NCBI GenBank assembly: GCA_045586595.1
Contig: JAZNAQ010000012.1
Span: forward strand, 1 to 29,927
DNA length: 29,927 nt
Origin: SIG480 sp045586595
GTDB lineage: Bacteria > Bacillota > Clostridia > Oscillospirales > JAAYXM01
Direction of reading: 5' to 3'
The stretch's first letter is position 1; every line of letters begins with the position of its first letter. The translations under genes and the position numbers were made by a program. The notes beneath the pieces were generated by a model that was not told the DNA's origin, ran no database searches, and worked only from the letters and a program-made list of their open reading frames with translations. This document shows, in pieces, positions 1-7,105 of the stretch.

Positions 1-108
1 AGCTCTGGTGACGCTGCCCGGATAGGTAGCTCTGGTGACGCTGCCCGGATAGGTAGCTCTGGTCGCTTTGCCCAGATAGGTAGCTCTGGTGACGCTGCTT
101 CTATATCC
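1..108 (+). repeat. 27-bp in-frame tandem repeat, four units
   Basis: Units lie at 1-27, 28-54, 55-81 and 82-108. The first two are identical and the others diverge by a few bases. Each begins AGCTCTGGT and encodes nine residues. The array is cut by the window edge, so the true copy number is unknown. Identical neighbouring units are prone to copy-number change and to assembly collapse, which may be why the sequence starts here. Confidence 0.85.
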
Positions 109-321
109 TGTGAAGGCGAGAACGCTGTAGTCGCAGCTATCGGCATTAACAGCAAAATTAAGGCCCCCGTTGGAGCGTGGATTACTCTTGCGGAATACGG
201 AGCATGGAACGGAAAATGTTTCCCCTGTTTGTGCGTGAAGTCGGCGCAGATTGACGGTGAACTTCTCAAGCCCAACGTTTTTTATCAGCTCAAGGGCGGC
301 GAATTTGTGGAGGTATCTTGA
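1..321 (+). CDS. DUF7666-like repeat protein, C-terminal part
   Basis: This is an open frame from the first base to TGA at 319-321; the start lies outside the window. The visible part opens with four 9-residue repeats of the form SSGDAARIG and then a conserved-looking tail (about 70 residues) that ends in GGEFVEVS. Small phage proteins with serine-glycine-alanine pentapeptide-like repeats followed by such a tail (VGAWITLAEYGAWNGK, then a KPNVFYQLK-like stretch) are known to me as the DUF7666 type. Their function is not established. The repeats suggest a beta-solenoid-like shape. The stop overlaps the TTG start of the next gene, so it belongs to the early operon. The family call is from memory of the pattern. 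Confidence 0.6.
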   Translation, partial: SSGDAARIGSSGDAARIGSSGRFAQIGSSGDAASISCEGENAVVAAIGINSKIKAPVGAWITLAEYGAWNGKCFPCLCVKSAQIDGELLKPNVFYQLKGGEFVEVS

Positions 322-578
322 AATTTCACACGCATTTCCGTCTGATGGACGGCAACTACCATCAAGACCCCGAACTGCCTTGGGAAGCAAACTTGGCAGC
401 TGCTATTATCCGGCAGGCCATGATTGATGCCAAGAGGCTACAGCGCAGAGGTGTTGACGCTTTGAAGGATTGCAATAAGTGGGAGATAGTAAATTTCTTT
501 CACGGAAATTGGTGCCGCACCTTGCTCTGTCTCACTACCAAGACCGGTCAGGATATGTTGAAGGAGATAGGATGGTAA
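318..578 (+). CDS. small conserved phage protein, function unknown
   Basis: This is an 86-residue protein with a TTG start at 318-320 that overlaps the preceding stop (the string TTGA). A GGAGG at 309-313 sits 4 bases upstream and decides this start. The protein is soluble, with two tryptophans and a cysteine-containing C-terminal half (FFHGNWCRTLLCLT). I do not recognise a functional domain. The overlap with the gene before and the one after places it in one translationally coupled early operon, just upstream of the recombination and replication genes. Confidence 0.6.
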   Translation: MKFHTHFRLMDGNYHQDPELPWEANLAAAIIRQAMIDAKRLQRRGVDALKDCNKWEIVNFFHGNWCRTLLCLTTKTGQDMLKEIGW

Positions 579-727
579 ATATACCCGATGCCCCTTGGAT
601 AAGGGATGCCGAAAGAAACGGTTATCCTCTTGAAGACTATTACGAGGATGAAGATTTTGAAGAATACAAAAATGATGATTTCTGTCCGCTGCTTATGCCG
701 TGGCTGACAGGAAACGAAAGGAGATAA
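572..727 (+). CDS. small acidic protein
   Basis: This 51-residue protein begins at ATG 572, overlapping the previous gene by 7 bases, with AAGGAG at 561-566 as its ribosome binding site. A longer frame opening at 479 has no such signal. The middle is very acidic (EDYYEDEDFEE), and the protein ends just before the ribosome binding site of the ATPase gene. No domain is recognised. Short acidic proteins in early operons often bind another protein, but nothing here shows a partner. Confidence 0.5.
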   Translation: MVNIPDAPWIRDAERNGYPLEDYYEDEDFEEYKNDDFCPLLMPWLTGNERR

Positions 728-730
728 CAC

Positions 731-1339
731 ATGGGTATTCCTGTGCTTGTTCTGGGCGAGTCCGGTTCCGGTAAATCCACCGCCCTTCGCAATTTCAACG
801 AAGACGAAATAGGCGTTTTTAACGTCGCTACAAAGCCCCTGCCCTTCCGCAAAAAGCTCAAGGTAGTAAATAACGCCACCTATTCCACCATTTCCAAAGC
901 CCTTTCTAACCCCTCCCTCAAGGCTTACGCCATTGATGACAGCCAGTATCTAATGGCTTTTGAAGAGTTTGACAGAGCAAAAGAAACCGGTTACGGCAAG
1001 TTCACCGACATGGCTTTGAATTTCTCCGGGCTTGTTCGTTCCTGTATCAACTCCCTGCCGCCCGATGTAATCGTGTACTTTCTCCACCACACCGAGACCA
1101 CCGACACAGGCAAAATAAAGGCAAAGACTTCCGGCAAAATGCTTGACAGCAAGCTCACGCTTGAGGGCCTTTTCTCTGTCGTTCTTCTCTGCCGCACCGA
1201 CGGTCAGCGCCATTGGTTTGAAACCCAGTCCGACGGCTTTACCACTGCCAAATCTCCCCTTGATATGTTCCCCCGTGAGATAGATAACGACCTCAAACTG
1301 GTTGATGCCACTATCCGCGAATATTGGGGGCTTGCATGA
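731..1339 (+). CDS. phage nucleotide-binding protein, RecA/Sak4-like P-loop ATPase
   Basis: The 202-residue protein starts at ATG 731 after a good AAAGGAG. A Walker A loop, GESGSGKST, lies at residues 9-17. A Walker B-like strand, AYAIDDS, lies at 65-71, and a sensor-like strand (VIVYFLHHTE) lies at about 113-122. The size and order fit the AAA_24/RecA-like family of phage ATPases, some of which (Sak4) act in single-strand annealing and homologous recombination with a phage SSB. It sits two genes before a DUF669-type ssDNA-binding protein, which matches the usual pairing. That it is an ATPase is well supported; the role in recombination is inferred from family and context. Confidence 0.8.
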   Translation: MGIPVLVLGESGSGKSTALRNFNEDEIGVFNVATKPLPFRKKLKVVNNATYSTISKALSNPSLKAYAIDDSQYLMAFEEFDRAKETGYGKFTDMALNFSGLVRSCINSLPPDVIVYFLHHTETTDTGKIKAKTSGKMLDSKLTLEGLFSVVLLCRTDGQRHWFETQSDGFTTAKSPLDMFPREIDNDLKLVDATIREYWGLA

Positions 1340-1575
1340 GCCACTTTGCTTCGGGCATAAGAGAATATGTCCACGCAAAAGCTGTGGCAGACGTTTATTT
1401 CCCGGTAGATATGCGCGGTAATGCTTCTATCTGCTGTGCTCAGTGCTTTTTATACCGGGACGCCTCCCGCCGTTGCTCACTTACCGGCGAAATAAGCCCC
1501 TACCCCGATAAATATGTAGGCGGCGCTTGTCCGCTCGTTCCCGCCAATGAATTTAATGAAGGAGAAACAGAATGA
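1336..1575 (+). CDS. small cysteine-rich (putative zinc-binding) protein
   Basis: This is a 79-residue protein with ATG at 1336 overlapping the ATPase stop as ATGA. It has five cysteines in the order CCxxC, then RRC, then GGACP, consistent with a small metal-binding fold. Proteins of this look (CCAQCFLYRDASRRC followed by YPDKYVGGACPL) are commonly found between the ATPase and the DUF669 gene in clostridial phages. The function is unknown. The next gene starts inside its stop codon. Confidence 0.65.
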   Translation: MSHFASGIREYVHAKAVADVYFPVDMRGNASICCAQCFLYRDASRRCSLTGEISPYPDKYVGGACPLVPANEFNEGETE

Positions 1576-2147
1576 TAAAAAGATACGAGGGCTTTGCCCC
1601 GGAACAGTCAGCCTCCGGCCCCAGAGAAAAACTCCCTGCCGGTGGCTATGTAGCCAAAATACTTAACGCTGAGATTGTCGAATACTCATGGGGCTCTGTC
1701 CTCGTCCTTGCCCATGATATTACCGAGGGAGAATACACCGGGTTCTGGAAGGATGATTACGACACAAACGAGCGCGAGGATCGCAAGTGGCGTGGCAACA
1801 TCCGCATTACCCTTCCCAAAGGTGACGGCTCCGACAAGGACGAATGGGCCAAGAGAGCATTTAATAATCTTGTCTGGGCGGCAGAGTATTGTAACCCCGG
1901 CTACAAGTGGAACTGGGATGAAAAGACTCTTGTCGGCAAAGAAATTGGTGTGCTCTACCGAAATAAGGAATGGGCCATGAACGGTCAGACCGGCTGGACT
2001 ACGGAAGCCTGCTCCGTTGTTTCCTCTGAGTCCATAAGAGATAACACCTTCCGTGTCCCTAAAGACAAGCCCCTTGCCAACAAGCCCGTTGTTCCCGTTG
2101 CCCCCACCTTTACCGTCCTTGACGACGACGGAGAGCTTCCCTTCTGA
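1572..2147 (+). CDS. DUF669-family single-stranded DNA-binding protein
   Basis: This 191-residue protein starts at ATGA overlap 1572. It has the DUF669 layout: a short N-terminal segment (PREKLPAGGYVAKILNAE), a beta-rich central region with many aromatic residues (FWKDDY, WAAEYCNPGYKWNW, GKEIGVLYRNKEW), then a proline-rich linker. The last eight residues are DDDGELPF, an acidic tip ending in Pro-Phe, as in bacterial SSB proteins, where this tip recruits replication and repair partners. The role is inferred as coating ssDNA during replication or recombination with the ATPase encoded two genes upstream. Confidence 0.8.
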   Translation: MIKRYEGFAPEQSASGPREKLPAGGYVAKILNAEIVEYSWGSVLVLAHDITEGEYTGFWKDDYDTNEREDRKWRGNIRITLPKGDGSDKDEWAKRAFNNLVWAAEYCNPGYKWNWDEKTLVGKEIGVLYRNKEWAMNGQTGWTTEACSVVSSESIRDNTFRVPKDKPLANKPVVPVAPTFTVLDDDGELPF

Positions 2148-2158
2148 GGAGATTGCCG

Positions 2159-2851
2159 ATGGAGAGAGAACAGTTTACCTTTTACGCCTCTTTCGCCAAA
2201 GCGATATCCCGCATAAAGAAAAAGGCCGACCGCTGCGAGGCATACGACGCTATTACCCGATATGCCCTCTATGGCGAACAGCCCGACCTTGATGCTATGG
2301 CTGATGCCGCTGCTATAACCTTTGACCTTATCAAACCCGTTCTGGACACCGCAAAAAGGAAAGCCGAGAACGGCAAGAGGGGCGGCAGCAAAGCCGAAGC
2401 AAAGAGCAAGCAAAACGCAAGCAAAACAGAAGCAAAACGGAAGCAAAGAGCAAGCGATATAGAGGTAGAGGGAGAGAAAGAGGGGGAGATAGAGGTAGAG
2501 GGAGAGAACGAATGTTCTATTCCCCCTGTTATCCCCCCTTTGCCCGAAACTCACGCCGAAGCTCAAGCAGAAATATGCGAGTTTGCCGGGGAGCTTGGCT
2601 CTGCCTTTGCTGACTGGATTGCCTACAAGAAGGAGCGCCGCGAGACCTACGGGGAGACCGGCTATCGCAACCTTGTCTCTCAAGTCAGGAACTCCGCCGC
2701 CAACTATGGCGATGCTGCCGTTGCCGAAGTCATCCGCAACTCTATCGCCTCAAGGTATCAGGGCATTGTCTTTGACCGGCTCAAGAAGACTGCGCCAAAC
2801 GGCAATGGCGCTAACCGCTACAGTTGGATGGAAAAGGCGGTGCTTGAATGA
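2159..2851 (+). CDS. DUF6291-type replisome organiser / replication initiation protein
   Basis: The 230-residue protein starts at ATG 2159 with GAGGAGA at 2146-2152; a TTG six bases upstream is too close to that signal. Residues about 1-75 (FTFYASFAKAISRIKKKADR to NGKRGG) match the DUF6291 look. Then comes a low-complexity charged linker (about 75-125) of Lys/Ala/Gln and Glu/Val/Gly runs. The C-terminal domain (about 135-230) resembles the helical domains of phage replication organisers. The linker DNA holds five 11-bp tandem repeats, an arrangement known from lambda-type phages where the initiator binds iterons inside its own gene. The helicase loader follows with an ATGA overlap. The initiator role is inferred. 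Confidence 0.65.
   Translation: MEREQFTFYASFAKAISRIKKKADRCEAYDAITRYALYGEQPDLDAMADAAAITFDLIKPVLDTAKRKAENGKRGGSKAEAKSKQNASKTEAKRKQRASDIEVEGEKEGEIEVEGENECSIPPVIPPLPETHAEAQAEICEFAGELGSAFADWIAYKKERRETYGETGYRNLVSQVRNSAANYGDAAVAEVIRNSIASRYQGIVFDRLKKTAPNGNGANRYSWMEKAVLE
2397..2455 (+). repeat. five 11-bp tandem direct repeats (candidate origin iterons)
   Basis: Units lie at 2397-2407, 2408-2418, 2419-2429, 2430-2440 and 2441-2451, followed by a partial AAGC. Each begins AAGCAAA and varies only in the last four bases. The period is 11 bp, about one helical turn and not a multiple of three, so it is not explained by a repeated peptide. The array lies in the linker-coding part of the replication gene. 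Confidence 0.8.
2459..2508 (+). repeat. 20-bp direct repeat pair in a purine tract
   Basis: Two identical 20-bp copies at 2459-2478 and 2489-2508 (ATAGAGGTAGAGGGAGAGAA) have a 30-bp period and lie in an almost pure A/G stretch (about 2458-2508) next to the 11-bp iterons. The period here is in frame and encodes EVEGE-type repeats, so protein selection alone could explain it. Its position directly beside the iterons also fits an origin. Confidence 0.7.
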
Positions 2852-3381
2852 CGAGAGAAGAATTTCTTCCCCTTGCCAAGGGAATGAGAGCTGCCTACTG
2901 TGCCCAGAGCTTTCTCCCCGATGAGGAAGCGCTCAAGCTCTGGTTTAGGCTGCTCAAGGACTTGGACGGGCAGCTCGTGGCAGCAGCCGTGTATAAACAC
3001 ATCTCCTCCAGCAAGTTCCCCCCCACCATTGCCGACATACGAGAGCAGTGCGCCGGACTTTGCGAAGGTGAGGCTAAAAACTGGCTTGAGGGTTGGGGCA
3101 AGGTGGTTAAGGCCATCAGCCGCCACGGTTGGTGCGGTGAGCGTGAAGCCCTCTCAGCACTACGAGAGTTTGACCCCTTGACTGCCGATGTGGTAGAGCG
3201 CATGGGATGGAAAAACCTCTGTATGAGCGAAAACCAGACGGCAGACCGGGCAAATTTCCGTCAGGCTTACGAGGCGTATTCCGCCAGAAACAAAGAGCTT
3301 GCCAAGCTGCCCACGGGACTTGCGAATATGATTTCCGGCGTGGCAGACCGCCTCGCCCTTGATAAATCCAACAAACCGTAG
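2848..3381 (+). CDS. replicative helicase loader/inhibitor (G39P-like)
   Basis: This 177-residue protein overlaps the replisome organiser as ATGA at 2848. The N-terminal part (TREEFLPLAKGMRAAY, then LWFRLLKDLDGQLVAAAVYKHISSSKFPPTIADIRE) has the pattern of the G39P-type N-terminal domain: a helical bundle with a conserved FPPTIADIR segment. In SPP1 this protein loads the replicative helicase at the origin. No replicative helicase gene is visible in the window, so it may load a helicase encoded to the left or the host DnaB/DnaC. The position after the organiser is the classical order. Confidence 0.75.
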   Translation: MTREEFLPLAKGMRAAYCAQSFLPDEEALKLWFRLLKDLDGQLVAAAVYKHISSSKFPPTIADIREQCAGLCEGEAKNWLEGWGKVVKAISRHGWCGEREALSALREFDPLTADVVERMGWKNLCMSENQTADRANFRQAYEAYSARNKELAKLPTGLANMISGVADRLALDKSNKP

Positions 3382-3390
3382 GGAGCATAT

Positions 3391-4089
3391 ATGGACGATG
3401 TAAAACGACTTTTTCTCGACGACGCAAAAGAGAAAAAAATAACCGGATATTCCGCGCACAAGAAAGCCTACACTTCCCGCCGTGTGCGCTTTCCCAGTGA
3501 TTATTTAACCGAAAAGGAGAAAAGAAAAATGAACGGCTCTGTTTCCAGCTACAACCTCAACCAGCCTATAAAATGGAAAGAGTTCAAAGCGCTTCCCGAT
3601 GATTTGAAAAAGCAGTATATCTACCGACTCCGCAACCTCTATCAGGCAACTGCAAAAAGTCTCGCCGAGATGTTTGGCGTTACTCGTCAGACTGTTGCTC
3701 TTGAGCTGGTACGTCTTGATATCCCCGCTGGCTCAAAAGGACTAAGAACCACACCAGAGTTCAAAAACTTTTGCGCGTTTGGCTCTCCGGTCAAGGATGT
3801 GAAAACCGATACCGAAGACGAACCCCGCGTTGATAACGAGACCTGCCATGAGCCCGACGAACTTCCAAAGCTGATTAAGCGGTTGGAAGCAATGGGCAGC
3901 GAAGCCCCCCCTTGCGAAACCCGCCCCAAAGACAAAATATCCGCCAAGGCTTTCGGAGCTTTCAACTATGCTCTTGGCACCTTGGAATACCTGAAACTTT
4001 GCGATATGCCCATTTATGCAGACGGCGCATTGTCCCGTGTAGTTTCCGACATCCGCGATTTTGTTGACAATGCGGAAGTATATGTGTGA
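3391..4089 (+). CDS. conserved phage protein with helix-turn-helix
   Basis: The 232-residue protein starts at ATG 3391, five bases after AGGGAG. Residues about 18-60 (GYSAHKKAYTSRRVRFPSDYLTEKEKRKMNG) and the following NQPIKWKEFKALPDDLKKQY motif are typical of a common clostridial phage protein. A helix-turn-helix lies at about 85-108 (KSLAEMFGVTRQTVALELVRL). The C-terminal half is less conserved in look, with an acidic middle. It probably binds DNA; whether it is a transcription regulator or part of replication is not shown. Confidence 0.6.
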   Translation: MDDVKRLFLDDAKEKKITGYSAHKKAYTSRRVRFPSDYLTEKEKRKMNGSVSSYNLNQPIKWKEFKALPDDLKKQYIYRLRNLYQATAKSLAEMFGVTRQTVALELVRLDIPAGSKGLRTTPEFKNFCAFGSPVKDVKTDTEDEPRVDNETCHEPDELPKLIKRLEAMGSEAPPCETRPKDKISAKAFGAFNYALGTLEYLKLCDMPIYADGALSRVVSDIRDFVDNAEVYV

Positions 4090-4100
4090 GGAGAATAAAA

Positions 4101-4301
4101 ATGCTTTTTGACGATGCAAAAATTGCAGCGGTATACCGGGCTATTGGCAGGCTTGAAGGTATTGCTTCCATGTCCACCGACGACCATACCCGCCGCAGCA
4201 TTTACGATGCCGTGGAAATTCTGGACACGGAAATAGACGCTATGCTCTACCGCCCTTCCCCTGTCACTGTCCCCGTCCCGGAGGTTGCCGACCATGACTG
4301 A
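4101..4301 (+). CDS. small hypothetical protein
   Basis: This 66-residue protein begins at ATG 4101, eight bases after TGAGGAGA. An upstream in-frame GTG at 4086 lies before the ribosome binding site and is not preferred. The protein is largely helical (DDAKIAAVYRAIGRLEGIA, RRSIYDAVEILDTEIDAML) with a Pro/Val-rich tail. No family is recognised. It overlaps the next gene by 8 bases. Confidence 0.5.
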   Translation: MLFDDAKIAAVYRAIGRLEGIASMSTDDHTRRSIYDAVEILDTEIDAMLYRPSPVTVPVPEVADHD

Positions 4302-4707
4302 TTATAACGCCTATCGTGCCGAAAAAGGCATTAGCCGTGGTGAAATGATTTCGGCCCTCAAGCTCCATTACCCCAAGTACACCAAGTCCGCCCAGTCCTT
4401 CGTAGACAATCCGGACAAGACCGGCGTTTGCCTGTTGCCCGAGGCTGAATATCATCTGGTGGACATCTACGGTTTCGGCACCGGTCTGAGCATCATTGAT
4501 GACGGCAGCTACGAACCCAAGCACCTTGCCCCGCCCTCCCGGAAGAAGCCCAACCGGAAAAAGCCCCACCGCTATACCGTACGGCTCTCGCCCGAGCTGA
4601 ACGCTCAGGTTTTGGAGCTGATGGCAAGGCTCAAGACCAAGACCATGCAGGACATGATAGAAGATGCTCTCGCCTTTTATGTCCGGCGCAGCACCGGGGA
4701 GGGATAA
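4294..4707 (+). CDS. ribbon-helix-helix DNA-binding protein
   Basis: This is a 137-residue protein. The start at ATG 4294 is set by GGAGG at 4280-4284; the TTG at 4285 touches that signal. Residues 1-70 form an unrecognised domain beginning TDYNAYRAEKGISRGEMI. A basic hinge (SRKKPNRKKPHR, about 82-93) leads to a ribbon-helix-helix at about 93-131: the strand RYTVRLSPE, then two helices ending in IEDALAFYV. Such domains dimerise and bind operator DNA with the strand. It lies directly before an Xre regulator, so a regulatory pair is plausible. Confidence 0.6.
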   Translation: MTDYNAYRAEKGISRGEMISALKLHYPKYTKSAQSFVDNPDKTGVCLLPEAEYHLVDIYGFGTGLSIIDDGSYEPKHLAPPSRKKPNRKKPHRYTVRLSPELNAQVLELMARLKTKTMQDMIEDALAFYVRRSTGEG

Positions 4708-4710
4708 GGA

Positions 4711-5097
4711 ATGCACGTTGAGAATGTTATTAGAAATTACAACACTCACTGTTTTATGCAGCGGCTTAAAAAGCTCAGGGGAGACCGCAGTAACACAGAG
4801 TTTGCCACCTTTTTAGGGCTATCAAGACAAACAGTGGGATTTTATCTAAACGGCGACAGAGTACCCGATTTTAATTCGCTCAAAATTATTGCTCAAAAAT
4901 GCCAAGTTCCAGCTGACTATCTTTTGGGGCTTTCGGATGTAAAAAGCTATGATGCTGATTTGCAGTCTGTATGCAGATACACCGGGCTTTCTGAAGAAGC
5001 TATTAAAGCAGTTCGTAAAATTGCCAAAGACGAGCCCCTCTCAGTTATTCTTGAGAAATTTATTACCTCTTGCGTTCCGGAACAGGAGGACTGCTGA
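4711..5097 (+). CDS. Xre-family helix-turn-helix regulator
   Basis: The 128-residue protein starts at ATG 4711 after GGGATAAGGA. A Cro/C1-type HTH spans about 17-74: MQRLKKLRGDRSNTEFA, then FLGLSRQTVGFYLNGDRVPD, then the helix ending in VPADYLLGL. The C-terminal 50 residues may form a dimerisation or tetramerisation part. It is a repressor-like fold but lies inside the early operon rather than beside a divergent promoter, so it may tune early expression rather than hold lysogeny. The stop overlaps the next start as TGATG. Confidence 0.8.
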   Translation: MHVENVIRNYNTHCFMQRLKKLRGDRSNTEFATFLGLSRQTVGFYLNGDRVPDFNSLKIIAQKCQVPADYLLGLSDVKSYDADLQSVCRYTGLSEEAIKAVRKIAKDEPLSVILEKFITSCVPEQEDC

Positions 5098-5537
5098 TGA
5101 TCTACATAGGCATAGACCCTGGCAAGTCCGGTGCAATGGCCTGTATCGGGGATAACGGAGACGTGACCGTTATCCCCTTCGATGAAGCAAGATACCTCGG
5201 GCATCTGAAAGTCCTTGCATACCCCCCATGTCAGGCCAAGGCCGTGGTCGAACATGTGAGCGCAAGGCCCGGTCAGGGCGTAACCTCAATGTTTAACTTT
5301 GGCAAAGGCTTTGGGTGGCTTCTTGGCGTGTTGGACGCATGCGGAATACCCTACGAGCTTGTACACCCTCAGAAGTGGAAAAAAGAGTATTCAGTGACAG
5401 ACAAAAACAGCTCCATCGCCGTGTGCAAGCGGCTGTTCCCGGAAGTTCCGCTGCTCCCTACGTCCCGCTGTAAAAAAGACAACGACGGCATGGCAGAAGC
5501 CTTGCTCATGGCTGAATATGCAAGGAGGCGAATGTGA
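5097..5537 (+). CDS. RuvC-like Holliday-junction resolvase
   Basis: This 146-residue protein starts at ATG 5097 behind CAGGAGG. It has the RNase H fold signature of RuvC-type resolvases: YIGIDPGKSG (Asp7), VVEHV (Glu52), the GVTSMFNFGKGFGWLLG helix region, then KKDNDGMAEALLMAEYA (Asp128/Asp130). These carboxylates bind the two metal ions that cut branched DNA. The length is close to usual for phage RuvC-like enzymes. Its probable role is resolving recombination intermediates before packaging. The stop TGA at 5535-5537 overlaps the GTG of the next, frameshifted, frame. Confidence 0.85.
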   Translation: MIYIGIDPGKSGAMACIGDNGDVTVIPFDEARYLGHLKVLAYPPCQAKAVVEHVSARPGQGVTSMFNFGKGFGWLLGVLDACGIPYELVHPQKWKKEYSVTDKNSSIAVCKRLFPEVPLLPTSRCKKDNDGMAEALLMAEYARRRM

Positions 5538-5810
5538 AAAAAAAACAAATTTTATATTTGTTCCGTCGAGCTTCTGCGTTACCCTGAATTCAGTCATAAC
5601 CCCTGCAAATCCATAATCCACGCAAGACTCCGCATCCGAGTGAAGATAAAAAATTTAAGCCGGGATTTCTATTTAAGCATCCCCGATGAAATAGCTTTGG
5701 AATTAGCCGAGGGGGAAATTAACGAGGATTTCTTTGGTAAAACATATCTTTACAAACGGCATTTTGTGAAACCAAAAAGGAGGGCAAGCTATGACCTGTC
5801 CATGCCGTGA
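5534..5810 (+). pseudogene. small gene interrupted by a frameshift at a run of nine A
   Basis: GTG at 5534 has an excellent AAGGAGG at 5523-5529, but its frame closes after about 17 codons. The frame one base on, open from 5538 to TGA at 5808-5810, reads like real protein (KFYICSVELLRYPEF ... YLYKRHFVKPKRR). The two frames meet at A5537-A5545. With eight A instead of nine, GTG would read straight into a protein of about 92 residues. So this is a broken gene, a homopolymer sequencing error, or a gene expressed by slippage. No family is recognised. The next gene starts inside it at 5791. Confidence 0.6.
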
Positions 5811-5949
5811 GTTTGAAGAACTCCGCGCCTACAAGCGAGAAGCCGAAAAGCGTATCCGTGAGCAGGAGAAAGACCTTATAGCTCTTTCCCGCCGCTGCGC
5901 CACACTGGCAGAGACCTTGAAGGTGCAGGTAAAGGAGGGGAAGAAGTGA
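5791..5949 (+). CDS. small coiled-coil protein
   Basis: This 52-residue protein starts at ATG 5791 with AAAAAGGAGGGC in front. It starts with MTCPC and continues as one charged helix (EELRAYKREAEKRIREQEKDL) likely to form a coiled coil. No family is recognised. Its GTGA overlap with the next gene shows it is part of the operon. The strong ribosome binding site and the overlap support it as a true gene despite its size. Confidence 0.6.
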   Translation: MTCPCREFEELRAYKREAEKRIREQEKDLIALSRRCATLAETLKVQVKEGKK

Positions 5950-6833
5950 GTGAGCTCTTGACTAAGGAAGCGAAATCAATAGAACGCCTCAAAGCCTTTG
6001 AGCCGCCTGAGGGCTATTATCTGGCCTTCTCCGGTGGCAAGGATAGCGTAGTGTGCAAGGCTCTCATGGAGATCGCTGGAGTTAAATATGACGCACATTA
6101 CCGCGTGACCAGCGTTGACCCTCCAGAGCTTGTGCGCTTCATAAGAGATAAACACCCGGACGTGGAGCGAGAAGTGCCGAGAGACGATAACGGCAAGCCC
6201 ATTACCATGTGGAACCTCATTCCACGTAAGCTCATGCCGCCTACCAGACTTGTTCGTTATTGCTGTTCAGAGCTGAAAGAGGACGGCGGGGACGGAAGAA
6301 TGACTGTAACCGGTGTTCGTTGGGCAGAAAGCCCCAACAGAGCAAAAAATCAGGGCGGAGTGAAAATCTTATCACGCAAGCCACCAAAAGAATTTGCGTC
6401 AGACATAAACTTCAAGTCGCTCCCCAACGGTGGCGTTGTTCTTATTAACGACAACACGGACTCCCGCCGCATGATTGAGAGCTGCTACAAGCGGCACAAG
6501 ACTACGGTTAACCCCATCATTGAATGGACAGATGATGAGGTATGGGACTTTATCCGGGCTAACGGGGTTTCTTACTGTGACCTATACGACTGCGGTTTTA
6601 AGCGCCTTGGCTGCGTCATGTGCCCGATGGCCTCCAAAAAACAGCGCCAGAGAGAGCGCGCCCTTTGGCCTAAATTCGAACAGGCCTATTTAACCGCATT
6701 TGACCGGATGCTCAAGGAACGCCAGCTCAAGGAACGCCCGACAGCGTGGCAGACTCCTCAAGACGTGATGAACTGGTGGCTTGAGACCGGAGTGCTGCCG
6801 GGGCAGTATGATTTATTCGAGGAGGAACAATGA
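5946..6833 (+). CDS. phosphoadenosine phosphosulfate reductase-family PP-loop protein
   Basis: This 295-residue protein has a GTG start at 5946 (GTGA overlap) behind AAAGGAGGGG. The PP-loop SGGKDS is at residues 29-34, which marks ATP-pyrophosphatases of the PAPS reductase/adenylyltransferase group. Cysteines at 106-107 and the later C-x6-C-x2-C cluster (216, 223, 226) suggest a metal or Fe-S site. Phage members are frequent, and their substrates are unknown; sulfur chemistry on nucleotides or DNA, or sulfur assimilation, has been suggested for relatives. Nothing here links it to a dnd-type phosphorothioation operon. The C-terminal DLFEEEQ ends with an ATGA overlap into the next gene. Confidence 0.8.
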   Translation: MSELLTKEAKSIERLKAFEPPEGYYLAFSGGKDSVVCKALMEIAGVKYDAHYRVTSVDPPELVRFIRDKHPDVEREVPRDDNGKPITMWNLIPRKLMPPTRLVRYCCSELKEDGGDGRMTVTGVRWAESPNRAKNQGGVKILSRKPPKEFASDINFKSLPNGGVVLINDNTDSRRMIESCYKRHKTTVNPIIEWTDDEVWDFIRANGVSYCDLYDCGFKRLGCVMCPMASKKQRQRERALWPKFEQAYLTAFDRMLKERQLKERPTAWQTPQDVMNWWLETGVLPGQYDLFEEEQ

Positions 6834-7105
6834 GAGACAAACTTATTGAGTTGATGGACGAGCTGATATATGACTTGCCCAAAGCAGAATTATTCGCCGA
6901 CTACCTGATAGCCCACGGCGTGACGGTGCGGCAGATGATACCAGTAACTGAGCACCAGCCGGAAAAGCCGGGGAAATACTTGGTATGGAAATGTCAAAAG
7001 CATCCACACTTTGCGATAGATACGTATACTGAGTTCGGTTGGTATGGAGGACAGTATGTTATGTCATGGATGCCCTTGCCCGAAGCGCCGAAGGAGGTAG
7101 AGTGA
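6830..7105 (+). CDS. DUF551-containing protein
   Basis: This 91-residue protein starts at ATGA 6830. The C-terminal half has the DUF551 pattern: MIPVTEHQPEKPGKYLVW, then the closing VMSWMPLPEAPKE. DUF551 modules are common in phage early regions and have no known function. The N-terminal 40 residues are a helical segment. The stop overlaps the next start as TGATG. Confidence 0.75.
   Translation: MRDKLIELMDELIYDLPKAELFADYLIAHGVTVRQMIPVTEHQPEKPGKYLVWKCQKHPHFAIDTYTEFGWYGGQYVMSWMPLPEAPKEVE

Noticed and set aside
2397..2455. CRISPR array
   Set aside because: The repeats are 11 bp, directly adjacent without spacers, and lie inside a coding gene.
1985..2683. 232-codon minus-strand frame over the ssDNA-binding and replication genes
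   Set aside because: It is antisense to two well-supported plus genes and has a low-complexity, hydrophobic product with no start signal.
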